Shown here: in pieces, positions 34,106-44,684 of the stretch | Position numbering within the stretch: position 1 is the first letter of the stretch | Layout of the letters: each line of letters opens with the position of its first letter | Assembly: GCF_954871325.1 (NCBI RefSeq) | Contig: NC_088777.1 | Span: 19,631,366 to 19,695,365, forward strand | Direction: 5' to 3' | Origin: Gordionus sp. m RMFG-2023 | Lineage: Eukaryota; Nematomorpha; Gordioida; Chordodea; Parachordodidae | Length of the DNA stretch: 64,000 bases | Notes under the pieces: generated by a model | The model's database searches: none | Seen by the model: only the letters and a program-made list of their open reading frames with translations | Told to the model about the DNA's origin: nothing | Made by a program: the position numbers and the translations under genes

Positions 34106-34477
34106 TTATACATAAATATGTTAATTATATTATGTTTGTAATTAATACAAAAAAATTGAAGCTATTTTTTTGCAAATTAAATTGTATATTAAATGTCTAG
34201 CATTTGTCATTATTATAAAATATTTTTTTGATTGTTGTTTGAGACTCCACAAGTTAGTTCTAAAATTAGTAGTTTCTTCTCCTCTTTATTGTTGTGATTA
34301 AATGTGTAATAGGGTATTACCTTTATAAAAAAAATTAATATTTACTTTATTAAAAACAATAATTTTTTGTAAAAGTATTATTTACATCTTAAATCAATTT
34401 ATTTGAAGGAATAGACTATAAAACTTATAGGCTTTAAAAAACATAGTTCTTATCTGGTCAATGATGGATACTAGTGA
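34106..34477. other. Downstream flank of PSMB4
   Basis: A+T-rich DNA without recognised feature, probably 3' flank. Confidence 0.4.
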
Positions 34478-34600
34478 CCTGCATTGGGCCTAATTTTTTA
34501 AGCCTGGCATGGTCCAAAAATTTTATAAAAAGTTTTGCTGGTCAAAATCTGATTTTTTAAAAAATTTTATGAGCCCGGATTCATTTAAATATAGAAATTA
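34478..34600. repeat. GC-motif repeat, terminal fragment
   Basis: GACCTGCATTGGGCCTAATT followed by AAGCCTGGCATGGTCC, then A/T runs and GAGCCCGGATT. It matches the inverted end at 740-838 and belongs to the family best seen at 28459-28810. Only one end is present. Confidence 0.6.
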
Positions 34601-34659
34601 ATTTTTATAATTACTCAAAATAAAAGATATATGTTATATGGCGCTAATTTGCTAGATAC

Positions 34660-34832
34660 TGACCAAAATTTATTAAAATGTAATAAGAGCACCTTATTAC
34701 TAACATATATTAACAATTCCCCCCAAGGAGGGAACCATCAAGTTAGATTAAGAAAAATCCTTGATCTTTACTTGGATTCAAACCCAGAACCATCAGATTG
34801 GCAAGCGACGTTGCCAATTAGGTCATAGAGGC
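34660..34832 (-). repeat. tRNA-derived SINE-like sequence
   Basis: Read on the minus strand it starts near GAGAGCCTCTATGACC, giving an A-box-like TGACCTAATTGG, then GGTTTGAATCC as the B box about 45 bases on. The cloverleaf does not fold well. The body ends with a tail (TCTTATTACATTTTAATAAA, then TTTTGGTC) that recurs at 63783-63815, as expected for a SINE tail shared between copies. Confidence 0.55.
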
Positions 34833-35166
34833 TCTCCAAAAATCATGATTTTCAAATATATTATAAATAATTTTGGCACTACCTATCCAAATGAAAAGTG
34901 AGTAAACAAATTTGATAGGTACTACCTTAGGCAGTAGCTATCATTAACCTTCTATATTATATTGGCCCTTGGAAAATTTAGGTTTGGTGGTTTTGATATT
35001 AGTGGAGCTAGAATATATATCTTAAATTAAAATCTTTATTTTATTCTTTAAAATTTATTTGTTATTATGTTATGCATTCAAATTTAAATATTTATTTAAT
35101 TGGTCAAATAATTTTATTCTATTTATTACAAAGTTATATAAAAAAGATTATTAAACCCAATTTCAA
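34833..35166. other. Spacer with a short inverted repeat
   Basis: GGCACTACCTATCC (34872) and GATAGGTACTACC (34914) form partly inverted motifs. Nothing else recognised. Confidence 0.3.
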
Positions 35167-35352
35167 ATTGTAATTAGTGTTGTTAATCGGCTCCATTCTA
35201 AGCCTCTAGATTTCGTTAATAGATGTCCAAACCTTTGCACCATCCATGTACAACATGTTTAAGCTTGCCTAATATTTTTCCAAATAAAATATTGAGTTAG
35301 CCATTTTTAAATATTGGCTCAAATCGATCCATTTAACAACACTAATTGTGAT
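35167..35352. mobile_element. Tiny hAT-type miniature element (TAGTGTTGTTAA ends)
   Basis: The element proper is 35175-35344, 170 bases, with perfect 12-base inverted ends TAGTGTTGTTAA. Flanks ATTGTAAT and ATTGTGAT form an 8-base target duplication with one mismatch. The inner motif TTGAGTTAGCCATTTTTAAA with TCAAATCGA is shared with 51280-51335. The end motif resembles the larger hAT at 6776-7858. Confidence 0.8.
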
Positions 35353-36167
35353 GTATAAATATAAGCAATCCAATATATCAAAATTTTGGCTTGTTCTTAA
35401 TTCTCCTATATTGCTAGTATTTGAAATATTTAGCTCAATGCACTGAAAAAACCAGCATAACAAATAATTTTTTTGTATTATCTCCTATTTTTTAATTATG
35501 CTATTGAATCAAGAGGGAAAAAATTAATATTTTCTGCCAAAGTATTGATAATATTCCAAGGGTTCTGCCAGGCTTGCACACAAATTTTTAATGGGTTGGG
35601 CTTGGCAGATCATTATTATAAGGCATCAGAGTCAAAATGTATGAATGATCATGATATTTAGAAGTGAGTAGTTGTATAAAATAATAAGAGGAAGTTGATA
35701 GTATTTAACCCAGAATAGTAGCTAAAATTTGTATTAGGCCTACTTGATTTATATAAAGTATTTTTAGAGAATTTAAATATTTATAAGCTAAAAATACTTT
35801 AAGAGGTTATCACTAACCCACAAGAATATTATTTTTTGTATTTTTTATGGCTCTTCAATACTAATGGATAAGTTATACAATGATTTAATTACGGAAATTT
35901 ATCTCAAATAATATTTAGGATTTAAATAAAATAGTTTACACCATTCTCTTAAATTTTTTTAAAGAATGGGTTTTCAACAACCAAAGGAATCATTTTTTTC
36001 TTCTAATTATGATTCATTTCAAAAACCTAAATACTAGAAAAGATAATTTTCGGAAAAAAATGGATTGAATTTTTTAAATTTAATAATCTGAGCGCACTTC
36101 GTGATTATGAGCAATTCCTTATAATAACTTGTAGGATCTCTTTTTTAACCAAGAATTAATTTTTATG
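35353..36167. other. A+T-rich DNA with possible decayed repeat
   Basis: At 35555-35620 TTCTGCCAGGCTTGCACAC and GGGTTGGGCTTGGCAGATC form a weak inverted pair that may be a decayed GC-motif repeat. No gene recognised. Confidence 0.3.
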
Positions 36168-36517
36168 ATTTTTCTTAGAGTTGTGCCGATATAAAATATT
36201 TGATCGTAACCGATATTAAGCGTTTTCGAAAATATCGGGTCGGCCCGATACCTAAAAACCGACCCGATCTTTTTATGTTTTTTATTATTTTATGTTATAT
36301 AATTTATTTTATATTATTATTTCAAAAGATTTTTTATAAAAATTGAATGATTCTAATTACACAACACCTCCTAAAAAATTTTTTTAAATTTAACATATTT
36401 TGAATTTTTTTTTATAAAAATGGAAAAGCACTCAAAGTTTTATTTATTTTAAATAATAACCCAATTTTATTATTTATACTTTAAATAAAGAAATTTTTTA
36501 AAATATGGCATCTGAAT

Positions 36518-38818
36518 TATGGATATATTTTACAAAGACAATGATAATTTTGAAAAATGCGCTATCTGCGGATTTCTAATTAAACGGGGAGGAATAAAAA
36601 ATTCATTTAATACTACCAATATCTGGAAACATCTAAACCGATTCCATTAAAGCATATGAAGAGCTAATACATATAAGAGAGAAAAAATATTAGAAAAAAA
36701 TGAAGAGCCCTGAAGGTTAGCCAACAATATCAGCAATTCTTAATAAAATATTTAGTAAAATTCTGATCTTAAATCCATAATTATTTCTTAATTTATAAGG
36801 GAAATGATAGCCTATGACCACCAGCCGATTTTTATCTTGGAGGATGACAGCTTTAAAAGACACATCATTTATGTCCAAATTAGTAAATTAACAATAGACA
36901 TTATTACATATGAAAATCTCTCCGAAGAAATTTTGGTTCAGGATTCTTATTTTTCCTTTACCATAGATATATGGACTAGAAATTCAGGTGCCGATTCTCA
37001 CTCATAAGCATGCCATTATATTAACCAATATTTTAAACAAACTAATAGTTCTAAATGTTAAAACATTTAATGGGTTGCATACAGCAATAAACATTGCTCA
37101 TATTTTAGATGAAATAATTAATTATTGGGGGATAAAAAAAATAAAATGCACATAATCAATAATAAAAATAATGCACCCAATATAGCTTTGGCTATGAAAA
37201 ACGAGAAATTACATAGCGTTTCCTGTTTTGCTCATAGTTTGCAATTGGTTGCACATGAAGCAATTTTATAACAGAGATCTATCATAGACATGCTTGCTCA
37301 GGTAAGAAAATAGGCCACTTTAAACATTCCTCTATTCACAAAATAGTTTAAAAGAAATCCATTCGATTGAGTCTACCTAGGCACAAATTAACCAGGATGT
37401 ACCAACTCGTTGAGGTTCTACATATTACATGCTCGAACGATTGAAAGAACAAAAAGGGGAGGTACAGCTCTTCATTATCGATAATCATTTTGGGAAATCT
37501 CTCATTATATGAGTAGGAATTAGCAGAAAAGGTAATTGAGGTTCTAGTCATTTTCAATTAGCAATATTATACCCCTTGTTGAAATTTTAAAAGTGAATTA
37601 ACGAATAATTGGGACACAGATAGAGGTCTGCAGACCATGGGCCATTAATAATCAATTAGGAACTCAGTTTTTTATATTTGTGATGATGACAATTATCTTA
37701 TCGCAACATTACTTGATCTTCGACTGCATGTGAGCCTTTTATTAAAGGTGATTCTAACTCCCAATAAAGATTTGCCAGGTTTATATTTTTTTAAAATAAT
37801 TTTAGATTTTATTGATAACTTAGGTAATGACAACAGCGTCTACATGAGCGGGAGGGGAGGGCGTAGCAATAGTTTGCAACCAAATTTTTTGAGGGATTAG
37901 GCACCTTTAGAGAGATAGGATAAATTTTCTGGGGTGTTATCTATTAAATTTTTAAATGAAATAGGGCAAATTATAATATAATGATATTGCTAAGCATCTA
38001 AATCTATATATTGCATACAATCATAGAATGCTAAACAATATACTATAATGCATTCATTGTAAATGAGGGGGTTCTTAATTGAATTAATAATCTAATAAAT
38101 ACAATATCTTTAGTATAAGAGTTAAAATAATTTAAATTATTCAATTTTAAATTTATGAAGGAAGTACTATTATAATTAAAGGGTGTAATTAATAATGTGT
38201 AGCGACGGAATTTTTTAAGGGGGTATGGAAAGGTTTTTAAGGGGGGTTTGCACCCAGTGAAAATCCTGTCATGTAAACGCTAAATGACAATGGGAAATGT
38301 TTCACATAACATTAAAAAATGCAAATTTAATTTAAGGGATGCTTATAAATTGAAAATCAAAGAGAAACTAGTAACAAATAAAATAATTGAAATCGATAGT
38401 AATGTACCTGCCATATTTGAAAGAAATCAAGGAATATTTAAAACCTTAATATCTAGAAGTGCTTGATTAGGTTATGATTGACCCATTTGTTTAGGTATCT
38501 ATTATTTTCAAACTCAAGAGAAGGTTAGGATTGTATGAAACCTACTATTTAAAAATTTTTTTATATCTGTTTATTTAGATAACTCTAATAACATTGATAT
38601 TATATCCACTGTGGATCCAGTTGATCGTTAAAGAATTAATGTTGAAAAGTATCTAACTTTGTCAAAACTTGTATGTAAATTTTTGGCGTCTGCTTCAACA
38701 AGTGTCCCATCTGGGTCTGTCTTCAGTATGGCAGGGCATATAGATAGTCCACATCGTAGAAGCTTATTGCCAGAAAATCTAGAGGCTCTCATGTTTATTT
38801 TAAACAATCTTTTATAAT
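36518..38818 (+). pseudogene. BED zinc-finger hAT transposase, broken
   Basis: Domain order is preserved in scattered frames. A BED finger (CAICGFLIKRG ... WKHLNRFH, near 36565-36650) has the C-x2-C and H-x4-H ligands. Then come SYFSFTIDIWTRNSG (first catalytic block, near 36945), NAPNIALAMKNEKL and SVSCFAHSLQLVAHEA (near 37165-37262). The C-terminal block KFLASASTSVPSGSVFSMAG with RSLLPENLEALMF (near 38670-38805) is the dimerisation domain; the usual Glu of the SVPSERVFS block is Gly here. There are many stops and shifts, plus the inserted miniature element. Confidence 0.8.
37826..38290 (+). mobile_element. CAGCGTCTACATGA miniature hAT element inside the BED hAT
   Basis: The element proper is 37834-38282 (449 bases), flanked by exact AATGACAA duplications (37826-37833, 38283-38290). 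The left end is CAGCGTCTACATGA; the right end read inward is TAGCGTTTACATGA. Its interior parallels the 12 kb copy (GAGCGGGAGG on the left, GGGTTTGCACCCAGTGAA on the right). Confidence 0.92.
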
Positions 38819-39078
38819 TCATACCAACATATATATAATTTTTAAATAAAATGGATAAATAATTGAATATATATTTTTCTATCTATTATAATATAATTTT
38901 TTTAAAAAATAATAGTCTTAATTTTAGAAATAAAAATATTAAAATATATTTAATGCATAATTCGATATTTTGCATAGAAAATATGGATTTTTTAATTACA
39001 TTTGGTTCAAAGTGGGCTGGTAGAAAAACAATATAAATATCGGATAGGAAAAAAAACATGTGGATCGGCACAACCTTA

Positions 39079-39599
39079 ATTTTCTTATTCTTCAATTCTA
39101 GGATAGGAAGGCGCCACGTTTTGAATGAGATTATTAACATTTTATAAAATATCGTCTTAATGTTATGATTTGCTAAATATACCGAATATTTTGTCTTTAA
39201 TTCATTCAACATAGTTTGAGTGTAGAGGTGACCAATAGCGTTATTAATATCGTGTACCGTTATACCTATTCGATAAAAATTGGGAATCGATTTTGTGATT
39301 TTAGGAATGTTATCATTGAGTTTAACGGGAGTATTAATAAGGATGGAATTTATGGTTTCCTTTGAAAACCAAATAAATAAATAATATAATTTTGGATATC
39401 ATAATAAAAAATCGACGAATTTAATAAATCTTTTATATAAGCAACGAATATAAAGTGACTATGGCGTAGATTTAGGAAACTAACATATCTTAAAGTCGTA
39501 ATTAGTGAATCAGCTATTTAAAGTGATTTGTCAAGATGCCCATTTATCGATTAAATTAACCGGCTTACAAAACCTACTAACAATTAATAAAATTTAAAA
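39079..39599. other. A+T-rich spacer
   Basis: One motif, TAGAGGTGACC (39234), resembles a hAT terminus but has no partner. Nothing else recognised. Confidence 0.35.
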
Positions 39600-39851
39600 T
39601 TAATTGTCTATATAATCAGTTACCATAAAATCTGAGTTCCCCATTGCAGGTAATTTTGCCTTTTTTTCATGTTTTTTGAGCCCATAAACAGCATCAATTA
39701 TACATAAAACAATTTCTTTGGCAAAATATGACACTATTTCTAGGAAATTATCAGTTAATCTAAGACAAGTATGAGGATCGTGTTGTTCAGATGTATGGCC
39801 AAATATTGCCGTCGATAAAATCCATTTCTTTATTTTAGATTTACTTTTCAT
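39600..39851 (-). CDS. Possible small gene, 83-residue hypothetical protein
   Basis: A complete minus-strand frame from ATG at 39851 to TAA at 39600, with an upstream in-frame stop shortly before the ATG. The product begins MKSKSKIKKWILSTAIFGHT and continues with FLEIVSYFAKEIVLCIIDAV, an amphipathic-looking helix, and a Lys-rich stretch KKHEKKAKL. Codon use is balanced for this genome and unlike the A/T-run noise frames. I do not recognise the family; a helical histone-fold-like segment is one thought, without proof. No intron is needed. It could also be one exon of a larger gene, or chance. Confidence 0.35.
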   Translation of the reverse strand: MKSKSKIKKWILSTAIFGHTSEQHDPHTCLRLTDNFLEIVSYFAKEIVLCIIDAVYGLKKHEKKAKLPAMGNSDFMVTDYIDN

Positions 39852-40079
39852 AAATCTATTTAAATGTAAAAAAAATTATATAGGATTAGGATTTAATATT
39901 AAAAATAACTATGTATATAAAAAAAAATTTTTTATGCCCCTGTCTGGGCCAAAAAGTTAATGCATATAATTTTATTAAATTTTTTTAACATTCCTAAGCA
40001 TGAATCCTGCATGGCCAAATAATTATACATTATATAAAGGTAATAAAGACAATCATAAACACAAATTTAATATTATTGG
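39852..40079. other. Spacer
   Basis: A+T-rich sequence with no feature recognised. Confidence 0.3.
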
Positions 40080-40910
40080 CTAAACTATTAATCAATTATT
40101 GGAATAATAACAAATTTTCTGTTTCAAGAGTAAATATTTTAGGAGTGTAATTGAAGTAAGATTTATTGTTCTCTAGATTCAGTTATTCAACTTTAGATAA
40201 TTTCCATATAAAATAAAGGATACGATTAGGATTCTCTGAAAAATATGGACGTCAACTATCTAAAATTAACAGCAGGTCCATATTCTGGCCATCGCCATAC
40301 AAAATATTTGGGAATAGCAATCGGTAATGACACATCGTTTTATGAAAAACATGGGATCGAAAAAATAGTCAACCCAACCCTAGGATAAGCCCCCACTTAT
40401 AATTAACCCTTTAAAAAGCCTGTAAAGGCTGAAGATTTCGTGGAGTCTATTCTGGATCTGCGTCGTCCCATAAAAGACAAAAAGGCTTAAAATCATTATG
40501 GTCCTCTAATCATTAGAGCTAAAATAGGTTACAACATAAATGAAGAGGGTCCTCTCCCATAGGCAGGCAAATTAATAATCTTATATAGCTCAGAACTGAT
40601 ATAGTGGAAGACAATTACATAAGCTCAGACTGAAGCATACTAGAATTTATCGTAGATGATATATTCAATGACATCAATTTGGATATCTTCAACTGCTAAG
40701 TCTGTCTAGGATTTTCCATCGAAGTTGAATACCTAGTAATTAATTATGAAAGATTACTCAAAAAATGTATCAATAACTCATTCGCAAAGTGTGCACAATA
40801 TAAGGAACCAATGGTAGATTCTAAAGAATCTTTTCTGATTTACCCAGGCCAATATTCGATTACTTAGACGAACACTAGACACAAAGGCAGATAATAGACT
40901 ATTACATGAT
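40080..40910 (+). pseudogene. Degenerate coding-like island, origin unknown
   Basis: Base composition rises in G+C and the plus strand carries long protein-like text broken by many stops and at least one frame change. Recognisable stretches include MDVNYLKLTAGPYSGHRHTK, KAEDFVESILDLRRPIKDKK, NHYGPLIIRAKIGYNINEEG and VEYLVINYERLLKKCINNSF. I cannot assign the family. It may be an old host gene copy, a transposon gene or an old virus-derived insertion. No inverted ends, LTRs or target duplications were seen around it. Confidence 0.4.
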
Positions 40911-42172
40911 AATAAAGTAAAAAAAATTATAAGAAAAAATATTAGTTTTTTTTCAATAAAAAAATTTACAAAAAAAATTAACTAAAATTTTTTAAATATC
41001 AAAAGTTAAACGGAAAAGTAAAAAAGTCAGGTATTATCAAATTTTTATTTTTCAGATATATTAAATTAAGTTTTAAATATATCATGATAAAATATCGTGT
41101 GTTCAACTGTCACATTTAGAGTACTAATATTCTTTATGAAGCAAATGTTAGAGGTCTTTAATTGGATGTTTAGCTTGAGTGGACTAAAAAATTAACATTG
41201 TGCAGGCAGGTTATATAATTCTAAATCAATGGATGGATGAATTAGAAAAATATTACAAGCCAAATGGGAAAGGTGCCCATATATTTATAAAAATTAATTT
41301 TTTATTTCATAATATTACATATTTTATATGTTTAACAGATAAAAAATTCCGTGCATTTTTGTGTTTTTGAAAACCTCACAATAAAAGTGTTATATATGTC
41401 TTAGTATAAAATTAAGCCAAAAGAAACCAAAACTTTGGGGGGGGGGGAATCACATATTTCAACCATTATATATATTATATATTTCTCAAATATGTTTTGC
41501 TATTTTTAAAATAATATATGCGAATATGCAGATTAGAATATAGTAATATTTATGCAATTTATTATAGCAAATGTAAATACTTTGTAATAATCAGCTGAAT
41601 TATGTAATATTAGGTATATATGTAATGTGTATACTTTTATAAAATTTGAAATTCTCTTTTAAATGTATGTAAAGGGTATAAAATGTTTAAATATTTTGTT
41701 TGAGGGGACCCATAATTTTGACTTACTTTATAATCCCCTTAAAAGGAAGTTATAATATAATCTTGAAAATCAGGTCTACCACAGACCTTTAACATAAATA
41801 TCTTATCTAGATTTTAATAAAGGAAAGATAACAATTTAATAAAGGTATACCTTCCATAAAAGAATTTAATTTATTGTCAGTGGAATATTTTAAGCCAACA
41901 AAACCCTATATATTCTAGGCATATATCAGCCACATATAAGACTGTAATTAGAAATCAATATCCTCTGGCCTATATTTATTTTACAAATTATCTAGCCATA
42001 AATTTTTTCTGTCCTTAGATATTTCTAAGGGACAAATTATTAATTTGTATTTTTCAAGATTTATAAAAAACCCCAATATATATTTTATAAAATTTTCCTC
42101 CAAATTTTTTAGGACTTCAGGCTAGGCAACATAAATTATAAATAAAATAATTTATAGTATATTTTTGAAATT
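40911..42172. other. A+T-rich DNA with a G-run
   Basis: No gene recognised. A run of about eleven G at 41436-41447 resembles the G-runs inside hAT ends in this window but lacks a terminus. Confidence 0.4.
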
Positions 42173-42796
42173 TTACCCAGCATTTTTCATTTCTTTAAAT
42201 TGGTAATATTGAGATAATGACAAAATAGAAGATATATAATCTAATCTTTCTTTTCTTTCAATATCCATGATATTAATAGAATCATTAATTTCATTTTCTA
42301 AGGTTCCAAAATTGATTTTTAAATATTCATATGCTCTCTTTACACTAATAGATCTTATTTTTCCCTCTAAAAGAAAGATATATGAATCATATATATATAT
42401 ATAATAAAACTTCGTGAAAAAGTATTATCCATCATATCAATATTTGTGCTATCATAAGATAATGAAGATAATTTTCTTGTTGCCAACCATTGAACAAAAC
42501 GTTGAGTTTGAATTTTATTATCTCTGATAATATCTAAAAAAATTTCCACTATAATATCTTCATTTAAAAATTCTCTTTCTTTATTTATGTCTTTAATATG
42601 AGTAAGCTTAAATTACGTTGTTAAATAATTTTATAATTTTACTAAAAAATACTATATATTTTAATTCATTCAATATGAGATAATTCACTAATTCAACAGT
42701 ATCATCAAAGGGCTCCAATCGATCGCCGTTGGTGGCTCTATTAATTATATAAATTACATTTATTATAATATATAAACAATATAAATCTAATTTCAT
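42173..42796 (-). CDS. Unrecognised spliced gene, predicted secreted or membrane-anchored 177-residue protein
   Basis: Three minus-strand exons: 42796-42653, 42606-42411 and 42366-42173. They are joined over GT-AG introns of 46 bases (42652-42607, GTATTT...TTTAAG) and 44 bases (42410-42367, GTTTTA...TTTTAG). The joined frame is open from ATG to TAA. The start MKLDLYCLYIIINVIYII looks like a signal peptide or signal anchor. The rest is helix-rich and charged: LEPFDDTVELVNYLILNELK, EREFLNEDIIVEIFLDIIRD, QTQRFVQWLATRKLSSLSYD and KGKIRSISVKRAYEYLKINF. Intron size and donors (GTATTT) match those of PSMB4, which supports a host gene. I do not recognise the family. No polyadenylation signal is obvious. 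Without splicing the gene falls apart into 60-codon pieces. Confidence 0.65.
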
Positions 42797-43439
42797 CGTA
42801 AAAATCCACTACATTTTGAGTGTTCTGCATTTAAATTCTACATATGTGAAAATGTACAGGGATTAACAGCCTAAAATGGCGAAACACTAACAATTAATTA
42901 ATGACATATAATAATATTAGCTTTTAAATGTATTATAAACTGACAGTTTTATAATATCTTTTGGAATTTTTTTCCGTTTCGTGGAATCCCACCTAGTGTC
43001 CTCCCCCTTGCTATTATGTTGCTATTATGTTGTTCATGTATTGTATAGTTTTGTTTTTAAAAAAATATAATAAATTGCTGTCTACCTAATTGTAAACTTT
43101 AAATACTATTTTTTTCCTGTAATTTTAAATTTCAAAAAAGTTTCATCACCTTCTTTGTCTATTATATTATTATTTGATTCTGCACTGTTAATTTCCTAAT
43201 TGCGTTAATACTCTTTTGGATTCAAACCAGTACACTGTTATGGAGGTAAATCTATCATGTTAAATTTTTTTTCTAACTTTAATTGAACCTATCATATTTT
43301 ATTTTTTTAACTTTAATTTAAAATTTTGTTGGATATTATTTAATATTATTTGATGGTACTAAATTATTTTATTTTTTTAACATTAATTTAAATTTTTTGG
43401 GATATTTTTTTATATTATTTGTCGGTACTAAATTTTTTT
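42797..43439. other. A+T-rich DNA between the orphan gene and the LINE region
   Basis: It probably includes the upstream region of the minus-strand gene. A local duplication, GCTATTATGTT twice, is at 43011-43031. No element recognised. Confidence 0.4.
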
Positions 43440-44680
43440 CTCTAATCCTATCCTTTTGGGTAGTTTCTCTATTACAAAAATTTCAACTGTAATGTAATGT
43501 TTTTCACCTTCATTTGTATTTGGAAATTGTAAGTGGTAACATATTTAGGATAGATGGAAGTAAAATGCCTAACGCTAATGTTCTATTTTGTTCTGTTAAA
43601 TTGTATTCCCTCTTAATTTTATCTTTTCTGGAAATGCTTTATCAGGAAAACAACTACTTCTTTAGTATTGTTATACACTATTATTTTGTAATATTTTTTG
43701 TTTTAGGTAAAAAAGTAACTTTTGTTGTTCTTTTAAATTGTATTCCCTCTTAATTTTTTCTTTTCTGGAAATGCTTTATCAGGAAAACAACTACTTCTTT
43801 AGTATTGTTATACACTAATATTTTGTAATATTTTTGTTTTAGGTATTAAAAAAGTAACTTTTGTCAGATGATGCTAAGATTAAAAAAAAAGTAGCTTTTG
43901 TCAGTAGATGCTAAGATAACGCCTTATGTCTACTTCTTGTATTTCCCTCTTATTTCTGCATTTCCCTCTTATTTCTGCAGATTCTGTAGGCTTATTCTAA
44001 TAAAGTCTTTAACCTTTAAAGAGTTCTTTTGCTCTACTAAACAGGTTTCTTTGAAATTGTACTCTAATTTAACTGTTTCTGATCTTAACAGTTATCAGTA
44101 AAATTATGCAAATTAGAATACATTATTATCAGTAAAATTATGCAAATTAGAATACATTGATATAGCAATTTTCATCCTTTTACTAATTTTATGGTTTCTT
44201 AAGTGATTAAATTTTTAGAAGTTTAGTTGTACTAAAATCGTGGTAGTCCTAAAAACTGAACGAAGTCATTTTGTAAAACCTTCTCTTGATTAACAATGTA
44301 TTATTATACTTTTTCATGATTTCTTTTTATGTGTAGTAAATAAGTAGTTTAGACTACCCTTAATGCATGAGTAGTTCGAACACTACCACTAGAATTAAAA
44401 TGTTAAGAAATAGGAGTCTATTTGACTATTAGTAGCGGGGTTTTTTTTTGGAATTATTTTTCTTTATGAATTATCTAAGCATGGTAGGTTAAATAGAGGA
44501 CAAAGTATTTGTTTTTTGTCCTAAATTTATTTTAAGATATGATTTTTCTAATTTAAATTATATCTTTTCTGTATCCATATTGCTCACGCATTACTCATGC
44601 CTAAATTTATTTCAAGGTATGATTTTCTAATTTAAATTTCTATATATTTTCTGTATTTATATTACTCACGGTTGGTTTGT
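43440..44680 (+). repeat. Duplication-rich region upstream of the LINE
   Basis: Many direct duplications: a 137-base unit twice (about 43597-43733 and 43734-43870, landmarks TGTATTCCCTCTTAATTTT and GGAAATGCTTTATCAGG); a GCTTTTGTCAG...GATGCTAAGAT pair (43855-43918); TTTCCCTCTTATTTCTGCA twice (43940-43980); a 34-base TATCAGTAAAATTATGCAAA unit twice (44094-44160); and CTAAATTTATTT...GGTATGATTTT twice (44520-44640). The region is T-rich on the plus strand, like the 5' non-coding part of a LINE. No ORF1 was found. Confidence 0.65.
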
Positions 44681-44684
44681 TTAG

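Larger units (their letters stand above)
36176..39078 (+). mobile_element. BED-type hAT transposon, degraded, about 2.9 kb
   Basis: Inverted ends TAGAGTTGTGCCGAT (left) and TAAGGTTGTGCCGAT (read inward from the right) enclose a decayed transposase gene. The flanks read ATTTTTCTT and ATTTTCTTA, an 8-base-type target duplication with one slipped T. Inside the left end lie GATATTAAGCG, ATCGGGTCGG and CCGATAC motifs, which recur near the right end as ATATCGGATAGG. A miniature element (37834-38282) is inserted in the coding relic, so the hAT is older. Confidence 0.8.
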
